Assembly: GCA_946887025.1 (NCBI GenBank)
Contig: CAMPJY010000053.1
Location: 1-15,486, forward strand
Source of the DNA: an uncultured Salinimicrobium sp.
GTDB lineage: Bacteria > Bacteroidota > Bacteroidia > Flavobacteriales > Flavobacteriaceae
Length of the DNA: 15,486 nucleotides
Direction: 5' to 3'
Below the pieces are notes generated by a model. The model did no database searches and was not told the origin of the DNA. It was given only the letters and a program-made list of their open reading frames with translations. Both the position numbers and the translations under genes were made by a program. Position 1 is the first letter of the stretch. Each line of letters opens with the position of its first letter. This document shows, in pieces, positions 7,396 through 14,327 of the stretch.

Positions 7396-9594
7396 ACTGA
7401 TTGGAACAAGAAGGTTCCGGTAAACTGTATGGAAAAACTGATTGGTGTCGTAAGGCTTCACAATAATATCGTTCATCCCCGACCTCAGTATTCCTTCCCG
7501 CATCTCTTCTATCTCCACCGCCGTCAATGCGATGACAGGTATATCGGTATTGAACTTCCTGATTTCCCTGGTGGTTTCCATTCCATCCATCCCCGGCATA
7601 TTCACATCCATCAGCACCACATCAAAATTCTCCGTCTTCAGCTTCTCAATAGCTTCATACCCACTATTGGCGATCTCGCAGTGGAATTTCCTTTTTTCGA
7701 GAATCCTCTGGGTGACAATTTGATTGATCCTGTTGTCATCGACGATGAGGGCTTTACTGAAGATCTCCTTCATCTGGAGATCTCCCATTTCGCCTGAAGC
7801 AGCTTTGTTTTCAGTGATCTTTCCTTTCTGAAACAGGATTTCGAAACTGAAAACGGAACCTTTTCCCTCCTGGCTCTCCAGATGAATTTCAGAATTGAAG
7901 AGTTCCAGCAGCCTTTTTACAATTGGAAGACCAAGCCCTGTTCCCTGATAATTGTAATTATTGGATCTTAACTGGGAGAATTCTTCAAATATTTCCTTTT
8001 GTTTGTCCTCAGGGATCCCGATACCGGTATCGCCAACTTCAAAACTTATTAGACAGTAATCCCCCTCACATCTTTTACATTCGGCTTTTATCCAGACTCT
8101 TCCCCATTCAGTAAATTTTACGGCATTCCCCACCAGGTTCATGATAATCTGCGACAGCCGAACGGAATCGCCTATCAGGTTCTGGGGGGTCTTTTCGTCG
8201 ATCACCAGTTCAATCTCATTATTATTTTGAATCCGGGTAAATTCAAATGATTTTACAATACCCAGCATCAGGTCCTGCACATTAAAGGAAAGATTCTCCA
8301 GATGCACCAGATTGGATTCCATCTTGTTCATCTGCAACACGTCATTAATTAATGCAAGCAGATAGTCTGCAGAGAATTTGAGCGATTTCAGGTCCTCCAC
8401 CTGCTTCTGGTCCTTGTTATCCTCCAGAAGAAGGGAGGTAAGCCCCACTACCCCATATAATGGTGTTCGCAGTTCATGACTGACAGTGGAAAAGAATTTG
8501 GTCTTGAGCAGGGAAAGCTTCTCAGCTTCCTCCTTTGATTTCCTCAATTCATCATTTTTATCCCTTAACTGATAGATGAGCCTTTTCCTAATGCTGTTGC
8601 TTCTGAAGAGAAGAATCAGGAACAGCAGCATGATGGCAATGGAAATGATCATGACCATGGAGGCTTCCCGGGTTTTGGCAAGGACCTTGTCCTTGAATTC
8701 CTGTTCATTCTGAGCCAACTCCAGGTTTTTGCGGTATTCTTCTGTTTCAAATTTGGTGTAAGCCGCCTCATTCTGGCGTTTCTTCTCCTGTTCGAAAATC
8801 TTCCCCTGAAATTCGTGATACTTCTCAAGCGCAGCAAAAGCCTTAGGAAAATCTCCTTTGGCATACAACATATCAGCATAAGCCCGGTAGGTGTCAGAGG
8901 CCTCCAGCACCAAGGAATCCCGTTCTACTATAGCAATGGAAGCCTGCAGAAAACAATCAGCTCTTTCAAAATCGCCCTTTCCAGCGTAATACCTCCCGAA
9001 CAACGTGGACAATTGGGACCTGATATAATCGTCGTTGGAATTACCCAAAAGTTTATTCGCTTTTACCAGATAGGGATAGGCCCTGTCGTACTGCTCATAA
9101 TCCAGGTGCGTCCAGCCCTTGTTCATGATAGGGATAAGGGAATTCTTTGGATTTCCCAGCTGTTTTACAATTTCAATAGACCTGTCGTAATATGAGAAGC
9201 CTTTCTCAACAGTTTCCTTTTGGAGGGTATAGACTCCTCCAAGGTTGTTATAGGCCCACCAGAGAAGGGTATCATTTTTACTGGCAATGGCATTTTCAAG
9301 CGCCCTGGAATAATTGTCCCTTGCCCTGTCAATATCCTTCCTGTCTTCGAAGGTGATGCCTAAATTATTATATGCATGATACAGGTAGTAGTAATCCTTT
9401 TCCTCCTGGGCACGCTCAATAAGGAGCAGGGAATAATGTATGGAATTCTCATAGTCATAGCTGCTCAGAGCTTTTGAGGAAAGATTGAAGAGTTCAACCA
9501 GAGTATCATTAGTTGTGGTTTTCTGCGGGGGCTCCGTTTGGTACATGAAACCCAGCAGGCCGCCCAACAGACTTAGAAAGTAATTTATATTCAA
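7390..9594 (-). CDS. TPR-containing hybrid sensor histidine kinase / response regulator
   Basis: This 734-residue hybrid two-component sensor has TPR-like helical repeats at about residues 30-265, including the HAYNNLGITFED and WAYNNLGGVYT repeats. A coiled-coil stretch spans about 268-308, one transmembrane helix 312-330, and a second coiled coil 340-365. The HisKA domain has FFSTVSHELRTPLYG with phospho-acceptor His373. The HATPase domain has NLVGNAVKFT (N box, Asn490), GDTGIGIP and GTGLGLPIV. The C-terminal receiver (about 614-730) has the acidic pair Asp619/Asp620, phospho-acceptor Asp663 in LMDVNMPGMDG, Thr691 and Lys713. All key residues are intact. No separate DNA-binding output regulator is adjacent, so the final target is unknown. 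The start is uncertain: 9594 is a TTG that adds a hydrophobic, signal-like segment (NYFLSLLGGLLGF), while the first ATG is at 9546 and gives 718 residues. I favour the TTG because a TPR domain placed before a single membrane helix is usually exported. Confidence 0.9.
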   Translation of the reverse strand: MNINYFLSLLGGLLGFMYQTEPPQKTTTNDTLVELFNLSSKALSSYDYENSIHYSLLLIERAQEEKDYYYLYHAYNNLGITFEDRKDIDRARDNYSRALENAIASKNDTLLWWAYNNLGGVYTLQKETVEKGFSYYDRSIEIVKQLGNPKNSLIPIMNKGWTHLDYEQYDRAYPYLVKANKLLGNSNDDYIRSQLSTLFGRYYAGKGDFERADCFLQASIAIVERDSLVLEASDTYRAYADMLYAKGDFPKAFAALEKYHEFQGKIFEQEKKRQNEAAYTKFETEEYRKNLELAQNEQEFKDKVLAKTREASMVMIISIAIMLLFLILLFRSNSIRKRLIYQLRDKNDELRKSKEEAEKLSLLKTKFFSTVSHELRTPLYGVVGLTSLLLEDNKDQKQVEDLKSLKFSADYLLALINDVLQMNKMESNLVHLENLSFNVQDLMLGIVKSFEFTRIQNNNEIELVIDEKTPQNLIGDSVRLSQIIMNLVGNAVKFTEWGRVWIKAECKRCEGDYCLISFEVGDTGIGIPEDKQKEIFEEFSQLRSNNYNYQGTGLGLPIVKRLLELFNSEIHLESQEGKGSVFSFEILFQKGKITENKAASGEMGDLQMKEIFSKALIVDDNRINQIVTQRILEKRKFHCEIANSGYEAIEKLKTENFDVVLMDVNMPGMDGMETTREIRKFNTDIPVIALTAVEIEEMREGILRSGMNDIIVKPYDTNQFFHTVYRNLLVPISQ

Positions 9595-9661
9595 TATAAG
9601 CAGGTTTAGGATTTATTGTGCGGGGCGACACAATTAACTTTAATTTTAACTTTTGTTATGA

Positions 9662-9669
9662 CAAATATA
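9662..9669 (-). promoter_or_regulatory. Possible -7 box for the kinase gene
   Basis: TATATTTG on the minus strand (9669-9662) is a perfect TAnnTTTG match about 70 nt upstream of the kinase start. No TTG is found at the right distance for a -33 element, so this is weak. Confidence 0.3.
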
Positions 9670-9827
9670 GGAAATGGATTCTTTTATAACCTTCATTTTA
9701 TCAACATTTTGAGCTCTCTCAATCGATTTCGAATTTCAGAAGAGGAGCCATCCTTCCCCGGAATATTTTAGGCTTTATCCTTTTAATTACAATTGAACGC
9801 CTGGGTTAAAATAAAAAGTAATATATT

Positions 9828-9839
9828 TATGATATCATA
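9828..9839. promoter_or_regulatory. Perfect 12-bp palindrome, candidate operator
   Basis: TATGATATCATA is a perfect palindrome 26 bp upstream of the SPFH gene start. It overlaps a degenerate -7-like TATATTTA (9822-9829). A two-fold symmetric site at a promoter suits a dimeric or tetrameric repressor. The second gene of the downstream unit encodes an Arc-like ribbon-helix-helix protein, so autoregulation is conceivable. AT-rich DNA produces such palindromes by chance fairly often. Confidence 0.3.
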
Positions 9840-9865
9840 TTAGTATCACTTTTAAACCAACCACT

Positions 9866-10729
9866 ATGGCAATTCAGGAAAAAAATTACCACCCGGCCAA
9901 TGGCTATTTAATGTTAGGTATTATTTTAATTGTTCTAGCAGGTGCCGTCATCGCCTTTCTGACCACTAAAAACCCATGGTACCTTTTCGGAATATTTCTC
10001 GCCTTTTTTCTCGCCCTGGGCCTTATTCTGGTAAACCCAAATGAATCGAGGGTACTCCTGCTTTTCGGGGATTACGTTGGAACGGTCAAAAAGAACGGAT
10101 TGTTTTGGGTGAATCCCTTTTTCACCAAGAAAAAGATCTCCCTTCGCGCCCGGAATTTTGACAGTGAACGCCTGAAGGTCAACGATAAACTTGGAAATCC
10201 TGTAATGATCAGCACCATCCTTGTATGGAGGGTTCTGGATACATACAAAGCTTCTTTTGACGTGGACAATTTTCAGGATTTTGTAAAAGTTCAGACCGAT
10301 GCCGCGGTGAGAAAACTTGCCAGCCTCTATCCCTACGACAATTTTGCTGACGAAGGGCTGGATGAGGATATTACCCTCCGCTCCAGCGTCAATGAGGTAA
10401 GTCATGCCCTGGAAAAGGAAATTACAGAACGCCTGGATATCGCAGGGATCGAGGTTCTGGAAGCCAGAATAGGTTATCTGGCCTACGCCAATGAAATAGC
10501 CAGCGCGATGCTAAAGCGCCAGCAGGCTACAGCTATCGTTGCCGCAAGACATAAAATCGTGGAAGGGGCAGTGAGCATGGTGGAAATGGCACTGGAAGAA
10601 CTCAGTCGGAAAGAGATAGTGGTTCTGGACGACGAAAGAAGAGCCGCAATGGTGAGCAATTTAATGGTCGTCCTCTGTAGCGATAAGGATACCTCTCCCA
10701 TCGTCAATGCAGGTACCCTGAACCATTAA
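9866..10729 (+). CDS. Membrane-anchored SPFH/prohibitin-domain (band 7) protein
   Basis: The 287-residue protein begins with two hydrophobic helices (about 13-32 and 38-56) that should form a membrane hairpin. An SPFH/PHB domain follows from about 57 to 215, opening with [18 protein letters not shown] and NGLFWVNPF and containing LRARNFDSE and the [17 protein letters not shown] strand typical of the family. A helical region (about 205-250) contains [22 protein letters not shown]. The C-terminus [16 protein letters not shown] is, to my recollection, conserved in this bacterial SPFH subgroup. SPFH proteins form oligomeric membrane cages and act as scaffolds; no enzymatic residues are expected. 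No NfeD-type partner gene is adjacent. Instead a small ribbon-helix-helix gene follows after 65 bp with no terminator between, so the two are probably co-transcribed. Specific function unknown. The ATG at 9866 precedes the membrane hairpin directly. Confidence 0.88.
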   Translation: MAIQEKNYHPANGYLMLGIILIVLAGAVIAFLTTKNPWYLFGIFLAFFLALGLILVNPNESRVLLLFGDYVGTVKKNGLFWVNPFFTKKKISLRARNFDSERLKVNDKLGNPVMISTILVWRVLDTYKASFDVDNFQDFVKVQTDAAVRKLASLYPYDNFADEGLDEDITLRSSVNEVSHALEKEITERLDIAGIEVLEARIGYLAYANEIASAMLKRQQATAIVAARHKIVEGAVSMVEMALEELSRKEIVVLDDERRAAMVSNLMVVLCSDKDTSPIVNAGTLNH

Positions 10730-10780
10730 AATCCAAATCTTTAATTTGGAATTAAGCAGAATACCAGTTCCAATAGTCCT

Positions 10781-10787
10781 AAAGGAG
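10781..10787 (+). promoter_or_regulatory. Shine-Dalgarno site of the ribbon-helix-helix gene
   Basis: AAAGGAG lies 7 nt before the ATG at 10795. It is the only well-placed Shine-Dalgarno sequence I see in the window; the other genes start after A/T-rich leaders. It supports translation of the short downstream gene. Confidence 0.6.
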
Positions 10788-10794
10788 ATTGAAA

Positions 10795-10965
10795 ATGAGT
10801 AAAAAGAAAGCTTTTGCACTAAGGCTGAATGAAGATATGCTAAAGGCAGTGGAAAAATGGGCTTCCGATGAATTCAGAAGCACCAATGGACAGATCGAAT
10901 TCATACTTTCCAAGGCCCTGAAGGATGCAAAGCGGCTTCCAAAAGAAAAGCCTAAGAAGGAGTAA
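10795..10965 (+). CDS. Arc-like ribbon-helix-helix protein
   Basis: This short gene encodes 56 residues. The layout is that of a MetJ/Arc ribbon-helix-helix protein: a beta-strand (KAFALRLNE, 5-13), helix A (about 14-26, DMLKAVEKWASDE), a turn (FRSTNGQ), helix B (about 33-46, IEFILSKALKDAK) and a basic tail. The turn and helix B resemble phage P22 Arc (RSVNSEIYQRVMESFKKEGR there, RSTNGQIEFILSKALKDAKR here). The family binds DNA as a dimer of strands and is typically a repressor. Here the partner is an SPFH membrane protein 65 bp upstream, not a toxin. It may regulate its own operon or have another role. A strong Shine-Dalgarno site precedes it and a terminator follows within a few bases, so the gene is almost certainly real. 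Confidence 0.88.
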   Translation: MSKKKAFALRLNEDMLKAVEKWASDEFRSTNGQIEFILSKALKDAKRLPKEKPKKE

Positions 10966-10966
10966 T

Positions 10967-11000
10967 AAAAAACCGGTCCCTCAGGGAACCGGTTTTTTTT
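10967..11000. terminator. Bidirectional terminator between the SPFH-RHH unit and the nuclease gene
   Basis: The left arm aaaaaccggt-ccct pairs with aggg-aaccggttttt through one bulged base, with a one- to three-nt loop. T runs are present in both directions. It ends the SPFH/ribbon-helix-helix transcript and can also end the convergent nuclease transcript, whose stop codon lies at 11033-11035. Confidence 0.85.
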
Positions 11001-11032
11001 AGTTTTACTACAGATCCTGATATTGAACCTTC

Positions 11033-11812
11033 TTATCCAAAAATGTCATTCAACACTTCGGCCAGGCGGATCCCGCCTTTTTGAAGCTGTTCCCGCACCA
11101 CAGGAAACCAGATATAGGCATATTCATAACCCAATTTATCTCCCACCTGAACCCCTGCATATACTTTACTGCTGAGATCCTTGGACTCATACATCCAGTC
11201 AAGAAGATCTCCTGATGCTATGGTTTTTATTTCTTTACTGGAAAGTTCTTCAGCGTTGGCAGCGAGCTCGGTATAACTCATCTGGAAATCGTCGATCATC
11301 TGGCTGTCCCACACCCTGTGGATGTTCGTACCCTGATTGAACCATCTCACCTGGATATCGTTTCCTCCCTTATCTTCTCCCCTGCCCGTATGAAAAGGCT
11401 GGTGCAGGTCTCCCATCAGGTGGACCAGCATTTTCAGGTGAAAGGCCTTTTCTTCTCTGGTCGCCTTATCGTCCTCAAGAACGGCAATACACTTCCGGAT
11501 CCCAAAGACTATATCCCCTTCTGGATTTGCCTCTTCCTTGGAATATTCAGTTTCCCCGGCTTCCAGGTTCACATAGTGCCAGGGACCATATTTCCTATAA
11601 TCATCATCACTTTTTATATCATCCCCGAAAGTGGAAACCAGCGCAAGCCCTTGTCCATCCAGAAGCTCCTCAATGGCTTTTTTGGCTTTCTTTGAAAGAT
11701 ACTGTTCAGCAATTTCGCCGGTGGCTCTATGACCGGTTTTCCCCCAATCCCCTTCAGAAGCAAAGGACAGGTTGCAAAGTAGAAATGCCGCGGCTATCAA
11801 TAAATGTTTCAT
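11033..11812 (-). CDS. Exported S1/P1-type zinc-dependent nuclease
   Basis: This 259-residue protein belongs to the S1/P1 nuclease / zinc-dependent phospholipase C-like fold, which in the family cleaves single-stranded nucleic acids and 3'-nucleotides. Residues 1-19 form a signal peptide (MKHLLIAAAFLLCNLSFAS), so it acts in the periplasm or outside. The zinc-ligand set is recognisable by alignment in mind: Trp23 and His28 in DWGKTGHRATGEIA, Asp64 in FGDDIK, His79 in WHYVNL, His131, Asp135 and His141 in HLMGDLHQPFH, and His165 and Asp169 in IHRVWDS. The length is normal for bacterial members. An oddity is that the usual N-terminal tryptophan of the mature enzyme is here preceded by S-E-G-D after the predicted cleavage site. 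The usual WAD motif at the Asp ligand is FGD. The likely role is nucleic-acid scavenging for phosphate or nucleosides. Confidence 0.9.
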   Translation of the reverse strand: MKHLLIAAAFLLCNLSFASEGDWGKTGHRATGEIAEQYLSKKAKKAIEELLDGQGLALVSTFGDDIKSDDDYRKYGPWHYVNLEAGETEYSKEEANPEGDIVFGIRKCIAVLEDDKATREEKAFHLKMLVHLMGDLHQPFHTGRGEDKGGNDIQVRWFNQGTNIHRVWDSQMIDDFQMSYTELAANAEELSSKEIKTIASGDLLDWMYESKDLSSKVYAGVQVGDKLGYEYAYIWFPVVREQLQKGGIRLAEVLNDIFG

Positions 11813-11832
11813 ATGTCCAAAATTATTTTGGG

Positions 11833-11865
11833 CAAAGATATAAAAGCAGCCTCAGTATGGAACAA
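11833..11865 (-). promoter_or_regulatory. Promoter of the S1/P1 nuclease gene
   Basis: On the minus strand, TTG (11865-11863), a 22-nt spacer and TATCTTTG (11840-11833) match the Bacteroidota -33/-7 consensus, including all fixed bases of the -7 box. The start would fall roughly 15 nt upstream of the ATG at 11812, giving a very short leader. Confidence 0.5.
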
Positions 11866-11978
11866 TCAAAATTGGCATTTCAGTAAAATGGAACTCCCTG
11901 GACCAAAGCTCTATTTTTCAATTAAGGGATCAAAAAAGAAATTTGTAACTTTAATACAGAAACCTAAAAAAAGAATTG

Positions 11979-12458
11979 ATGCGAGTATTCCTGGAAAAGC
12001 AATTTGTAAAATGGTGGTGGCTTACCATGTTTATTTTGGCCCTGATTGTAATCATTTTCGGCACTGCTTACTACGCCACCCAAGGCTCAGAAGAGGATAC
12101 CACAGTATTTGTTTCCATTATTTGCTGCCTCATAGCTTTCCCGTTAGTTTTCGGTCTGCTATATTTACGCCTGGAAACAAGAATCGATGAAAAAGGGATT
12201 TTTACCTATTTCCGCCCCTTTAACTTCACAAGGAAATTTTTTTCCTGGGAAGATATCAGGGAGTGCCACGTGCGACAGTACAGCCCAATCTCTGAATATG
12301 GAGGCTGGGGCCTTCGCGGGATCGGATCGAAATCAAAAGCTTATAATATCTGGGGGAATAAAGGGATACAGATCGTTACCAACGATGGAAAAAGATTCCT
12401 GATAGGGACCCAGAAACCAAAGAATGCACAAACCACCATTACGACCTACAAACCTTGA
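11979..12458 (+). CDS. Two-TM membrane protein with a C-terminal PH-like domain (putative)
   Basis: The ATG at 11979 gives 159 residues; a TTG one codon upstream is less likely. Two hydrophobic helices (about 12-32 and 42-63) are followed by a soluble domain from about 67. This domain has short beta-strand patterns (TRIDEKGIFTYF, FFSWEDIRECHV) and a glycine-rich GGWGLRGIGSK segment. It ends with a strand pair around GNKGIQIV and KRFLIGTQKP. The strand pattern and the W-D-I (SWEDI) feature resemble bacterial PH-domain membrane proteins, but I cannot name a specific family or function. The gene is divergent from the nuclease gene and is followed by the hydrolase gene after only 7 bp, so the two are likely co-transcribed and perhaps translationally linked. 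Confidence 0.75.
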   Translation: MRVFLEKQFVKWWWLTMFILALIVIIFGTAYYATQGSEEDTTVFVSIICCLIAFPLVFGLLYLRLETRIDEKGIFTYFRPFNFTRKFFSWEDIRECHVRQYSPISEYGGWGLRGIGSKSKAYNIWGNKGIQIVTNDGKRFLIGTQKPKNAQTTITTYKP

Positions 12459-12465
12459 AATTCAT

Positions 12466-13401
12466 ATGAAAATTAAACTGCTCTCCCTCCTTCTCTTCTT
12501 TGGTCCCTTCATTCACGCCCAGGATCTGCAGTCAGAAAGCCAGGAAATTGCCATCAATGAATATGTGACGGGCAGCTTGTTAGTCCCGCCTTCGATTGAT
12601 AATCCACCATTGGTAATCCTCATTGCCGGTTCCGGGCCTACCGATAGAGACGGAAATCAGGATTTCATGAGGAATGACTCCTATAAAAAACTGGCAAAGG
12701 GACTCCTGGACCAGGGAATTGCAAGCTTCAGGTACGACAAGAGGATCCTGCAGGCCCAGAAATTGGGTTTAAAAGAAGAAAACATACGATTTGACGATTT
12801 TGTGACCGACGCCACTTCTGTAATTGATCATTTCAGCAACAAGGGAGAGTTCGGAAAAATTATTGTTCTTGGCCATAGCCAGGGTTCCCTGGTAGGGATG
12901 CTGGCTGCCGGGAAGAAGACTGATGCTTTTATTTCAGTAGCGGGGGCCGGCCAGCCTATAGATTCAATTATTGTCAATCAGGTGCAGCAACAGATGCCGG
13001 GTCTTGAAGAAAATACCAGACAGGCTTTTGCTGAAATGAGGCAAACCGGGAGCAGCAGCAGTTATAATCCTCTCCTGAGTTCCATTTTCAGACCAAGTGT
13101 GCAGCCTTTTATGCTCTCATGGATGTTACATGACCCCACTGTGGAGATCGCCAAACTTGATATTCCCGTATTGATCATTAACGGCACCAATGATTTCCAG
13201 GTTTCCGAGGAAGAGGCCGAGTCACTGGCAGCTGCAGCGCCCGAAGCGGAGCTGGTCCTTATTGAAGATATGAATCACGTCCTGAAGGAAATCGAGGGGA
13301 ATGACAGCCTTACAAATTCAAAATCCTATAATGATCCTAATATGCCCCTGCATCCGGAGCTGATCCCTGTCATTACCTCCTTTATTAATGACCTGAAATA
13401 A
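12466..13401 (+). CDS. Exported alpha/beta hydrolase (serine esterase/aminopeptidase-like)
   Basis: I set the start at the ATG at 12466 because it opens directly with a signal peptide (MKIKLLSLLLFFGPFIHAQ) and clears the previous gene by 7 bp. An in-frame ATG at 12424 would overlap that gene and spoil the signal. The 311-residue product has the hydrolase fold: ILIAGSGPTDRDGN as the oxyanion strand (51-64), the nucleophile elbow GHSQGS with Ser138, Asp243 in INGTNDFQV and His271 in EDMNHVLK. The catalytic triad is complete. The GSGPTDRDGN segment is typical of a secreted subgroup of this superfamily. The substrate is probably an ester or peptide in the periplasm and cannot be specified. Confidence 0.88.
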   Translation: MKIKLLSLLLFFGPFIHAQDLQSESQEIAINEYVTGSLLVPPSIDNPPLVILIAGSGPTDRDGNQDFMRNDSYKKLAKGLLDQGIASFRYDKRILQAQKLGLKEENIRFDDFVTDATSVIDHFSNKGEFGKIIVLGHSQGSLVGMLAAGKKTDAFISVAGAGQPIDSIIVNQVQQQMPGLEENTRQAFAEMRQTGSSSSYNPLLSSIFRPSVQPFMLSWMLHDPTVEIAKLDIPVLIINGTNDFQVSEEEAESLAAAAPEAELVLIEDMNHVLKEIEGNDSLTNSKSYNDPNMPLHPELIPVITSFINDLK

Positions 13402-13462
13402 ACAACAGTAAATCACATCAGGTCCTCCCAATCATAGTTTCAAGAAGATTATACATACAGAA

Positions 13463-14275
13463 ATGCCTTATAAGATCATATTTTCCGACATAGATGGCAC
13501 CCTCCTTAACCACGACAGGGAACTTTCAGAACTGACCATCAATGTATTCCAGCAGCTTCAAAAAGAAGTCCCTGTAGTACTAATTTCCTCCCGGATGCCT
13601 CAGGCAATGCGGCATTTACAGGAGCAACTGCAGATATCTCATCAGCCCCTGATCTGTTATAATGGCGGACTCGTGCTGGTGGAAGGAAAGATCGTTTCCT
13701 CCACGGAAATCCCCTTCCCTATCCTCGAAAAACTGATTGCTTTCAATGAAAATATAAACTGCCATCTCAGCCTCTATCACAATGAGGACTGGTACGTTCC
13801 TGAAATGGATTTCTGGGCGCTGAGGGAAGAGAACAACACCAGGGTCACCCCAACGGTCGCTTCCTCGGAGGAGGTCCTGGAAAAGTGGAAGCAGGAAAAC
13901 AAGAGCGCCCATAAGATCATGTGCATGGGAGAAGAAGCCCATATAGATGCAATTGTCAGTTTTCTTGAAGAGCATTATGGGGAACACCTTCATTTATATC
14001 GTTCCAAACCGACTTATCTGGAAATAGCAAATAAACAGGTTTCAAAGCTCACAGCCATCAGCATTCTGCTCCAGGATGTCTTCAGACTCGACCTGGACGA
14101 AGCCATAGCCTTTGGGGACAACTACAACGACTATGAAATGCTGAAAGCGGTGGGAATGGGAATAGCTGTCGGCAATGCCAAACCAGAGATCCTTGAGATT
14201 GCAAGGGAAATCACCTTCCATGGAAAGGAGGACGGGGTAGCACGGAGTCTGCAGAAGCTTTTTAACCTGGCATAA
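13463..14275 (+). CDS. Cof-type HAD phosphatase
   Basis: This 270-residue cytoplasmic hydrolase of the haloacid dehalogenase superfamily (Cof/IIB, with the large C2 cap) has the full set of motifs. Motif I is FSDIDGTLL with nucleophile Asp9 and acid/base Asp11. Motif II is ISSR around Ser42. The motif III lysine is Lys195 in NKQVSK. Motif IV is GDNYND with Asp219 and Asp223. The cap domain lies between about residues 80 and 185. The length is standard. Cof enzymes dephosphorylate sugar phosphates, nucleotides, FMN or PLP with broad specificity, so the substrate cannot be read from the sequence. It follows the hydrolase gene by 61 bp with no terminator and may be part of the same transcript. 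Confidence 0.92.
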   Translation: MPYKIIFSDIDGTLLNHDRELSELTINVFQQLQKEVPVVLISSRMPQAMRHLQEQLQISHQPLICYNGGLVLVEGKIVSSTEIPFPILEKLIAFNENINCHLSLYHNEDWYVPEMDFWALREENNTRVTPTVASSEEVLEKWKQENKSAHKIMCMGEEAHIDAIVSFLEEHYGEHLHLYRSKPTYLEIANKQVSKLTAISILLQDVFRLDLDEAIAFGDNYNDYEMLKAVGMGIAVGNAKPEILEIAREITFHGKEDGVARSLQKLFNLA

Positions 14276-14327
14276 TCCTTTAGGAGATTCAGGAAAAATT
14301 GTATTTTGCCCTCCGTAAATAAAAATT

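Noticed and set aside
7342..7797. 151-residue plus-strand open frame after htpG
   Set aside because: It is antisense to the receiver domain of the kinase and includes the terminator hairpin.
10795..10965. Classical toxin-antitoxin pair with the ribbon-helix-helix protein as antitoxin
   Set aside because: The neighbour is a 287-aa SPFH membrane protein with no toxin fold, the spacing is 65 bp rather than an overlap, and no RelE/ParE/MazF-like gene is nearby.
11318..12190. Plus-strand open frames overlapping the nuclease gene and the following intergenic region
   Set aside because: Antisense or out-of-frame to well-supported genes; the longest (11804-12190) overlaps the membrane protein frame and has no recognisable features.
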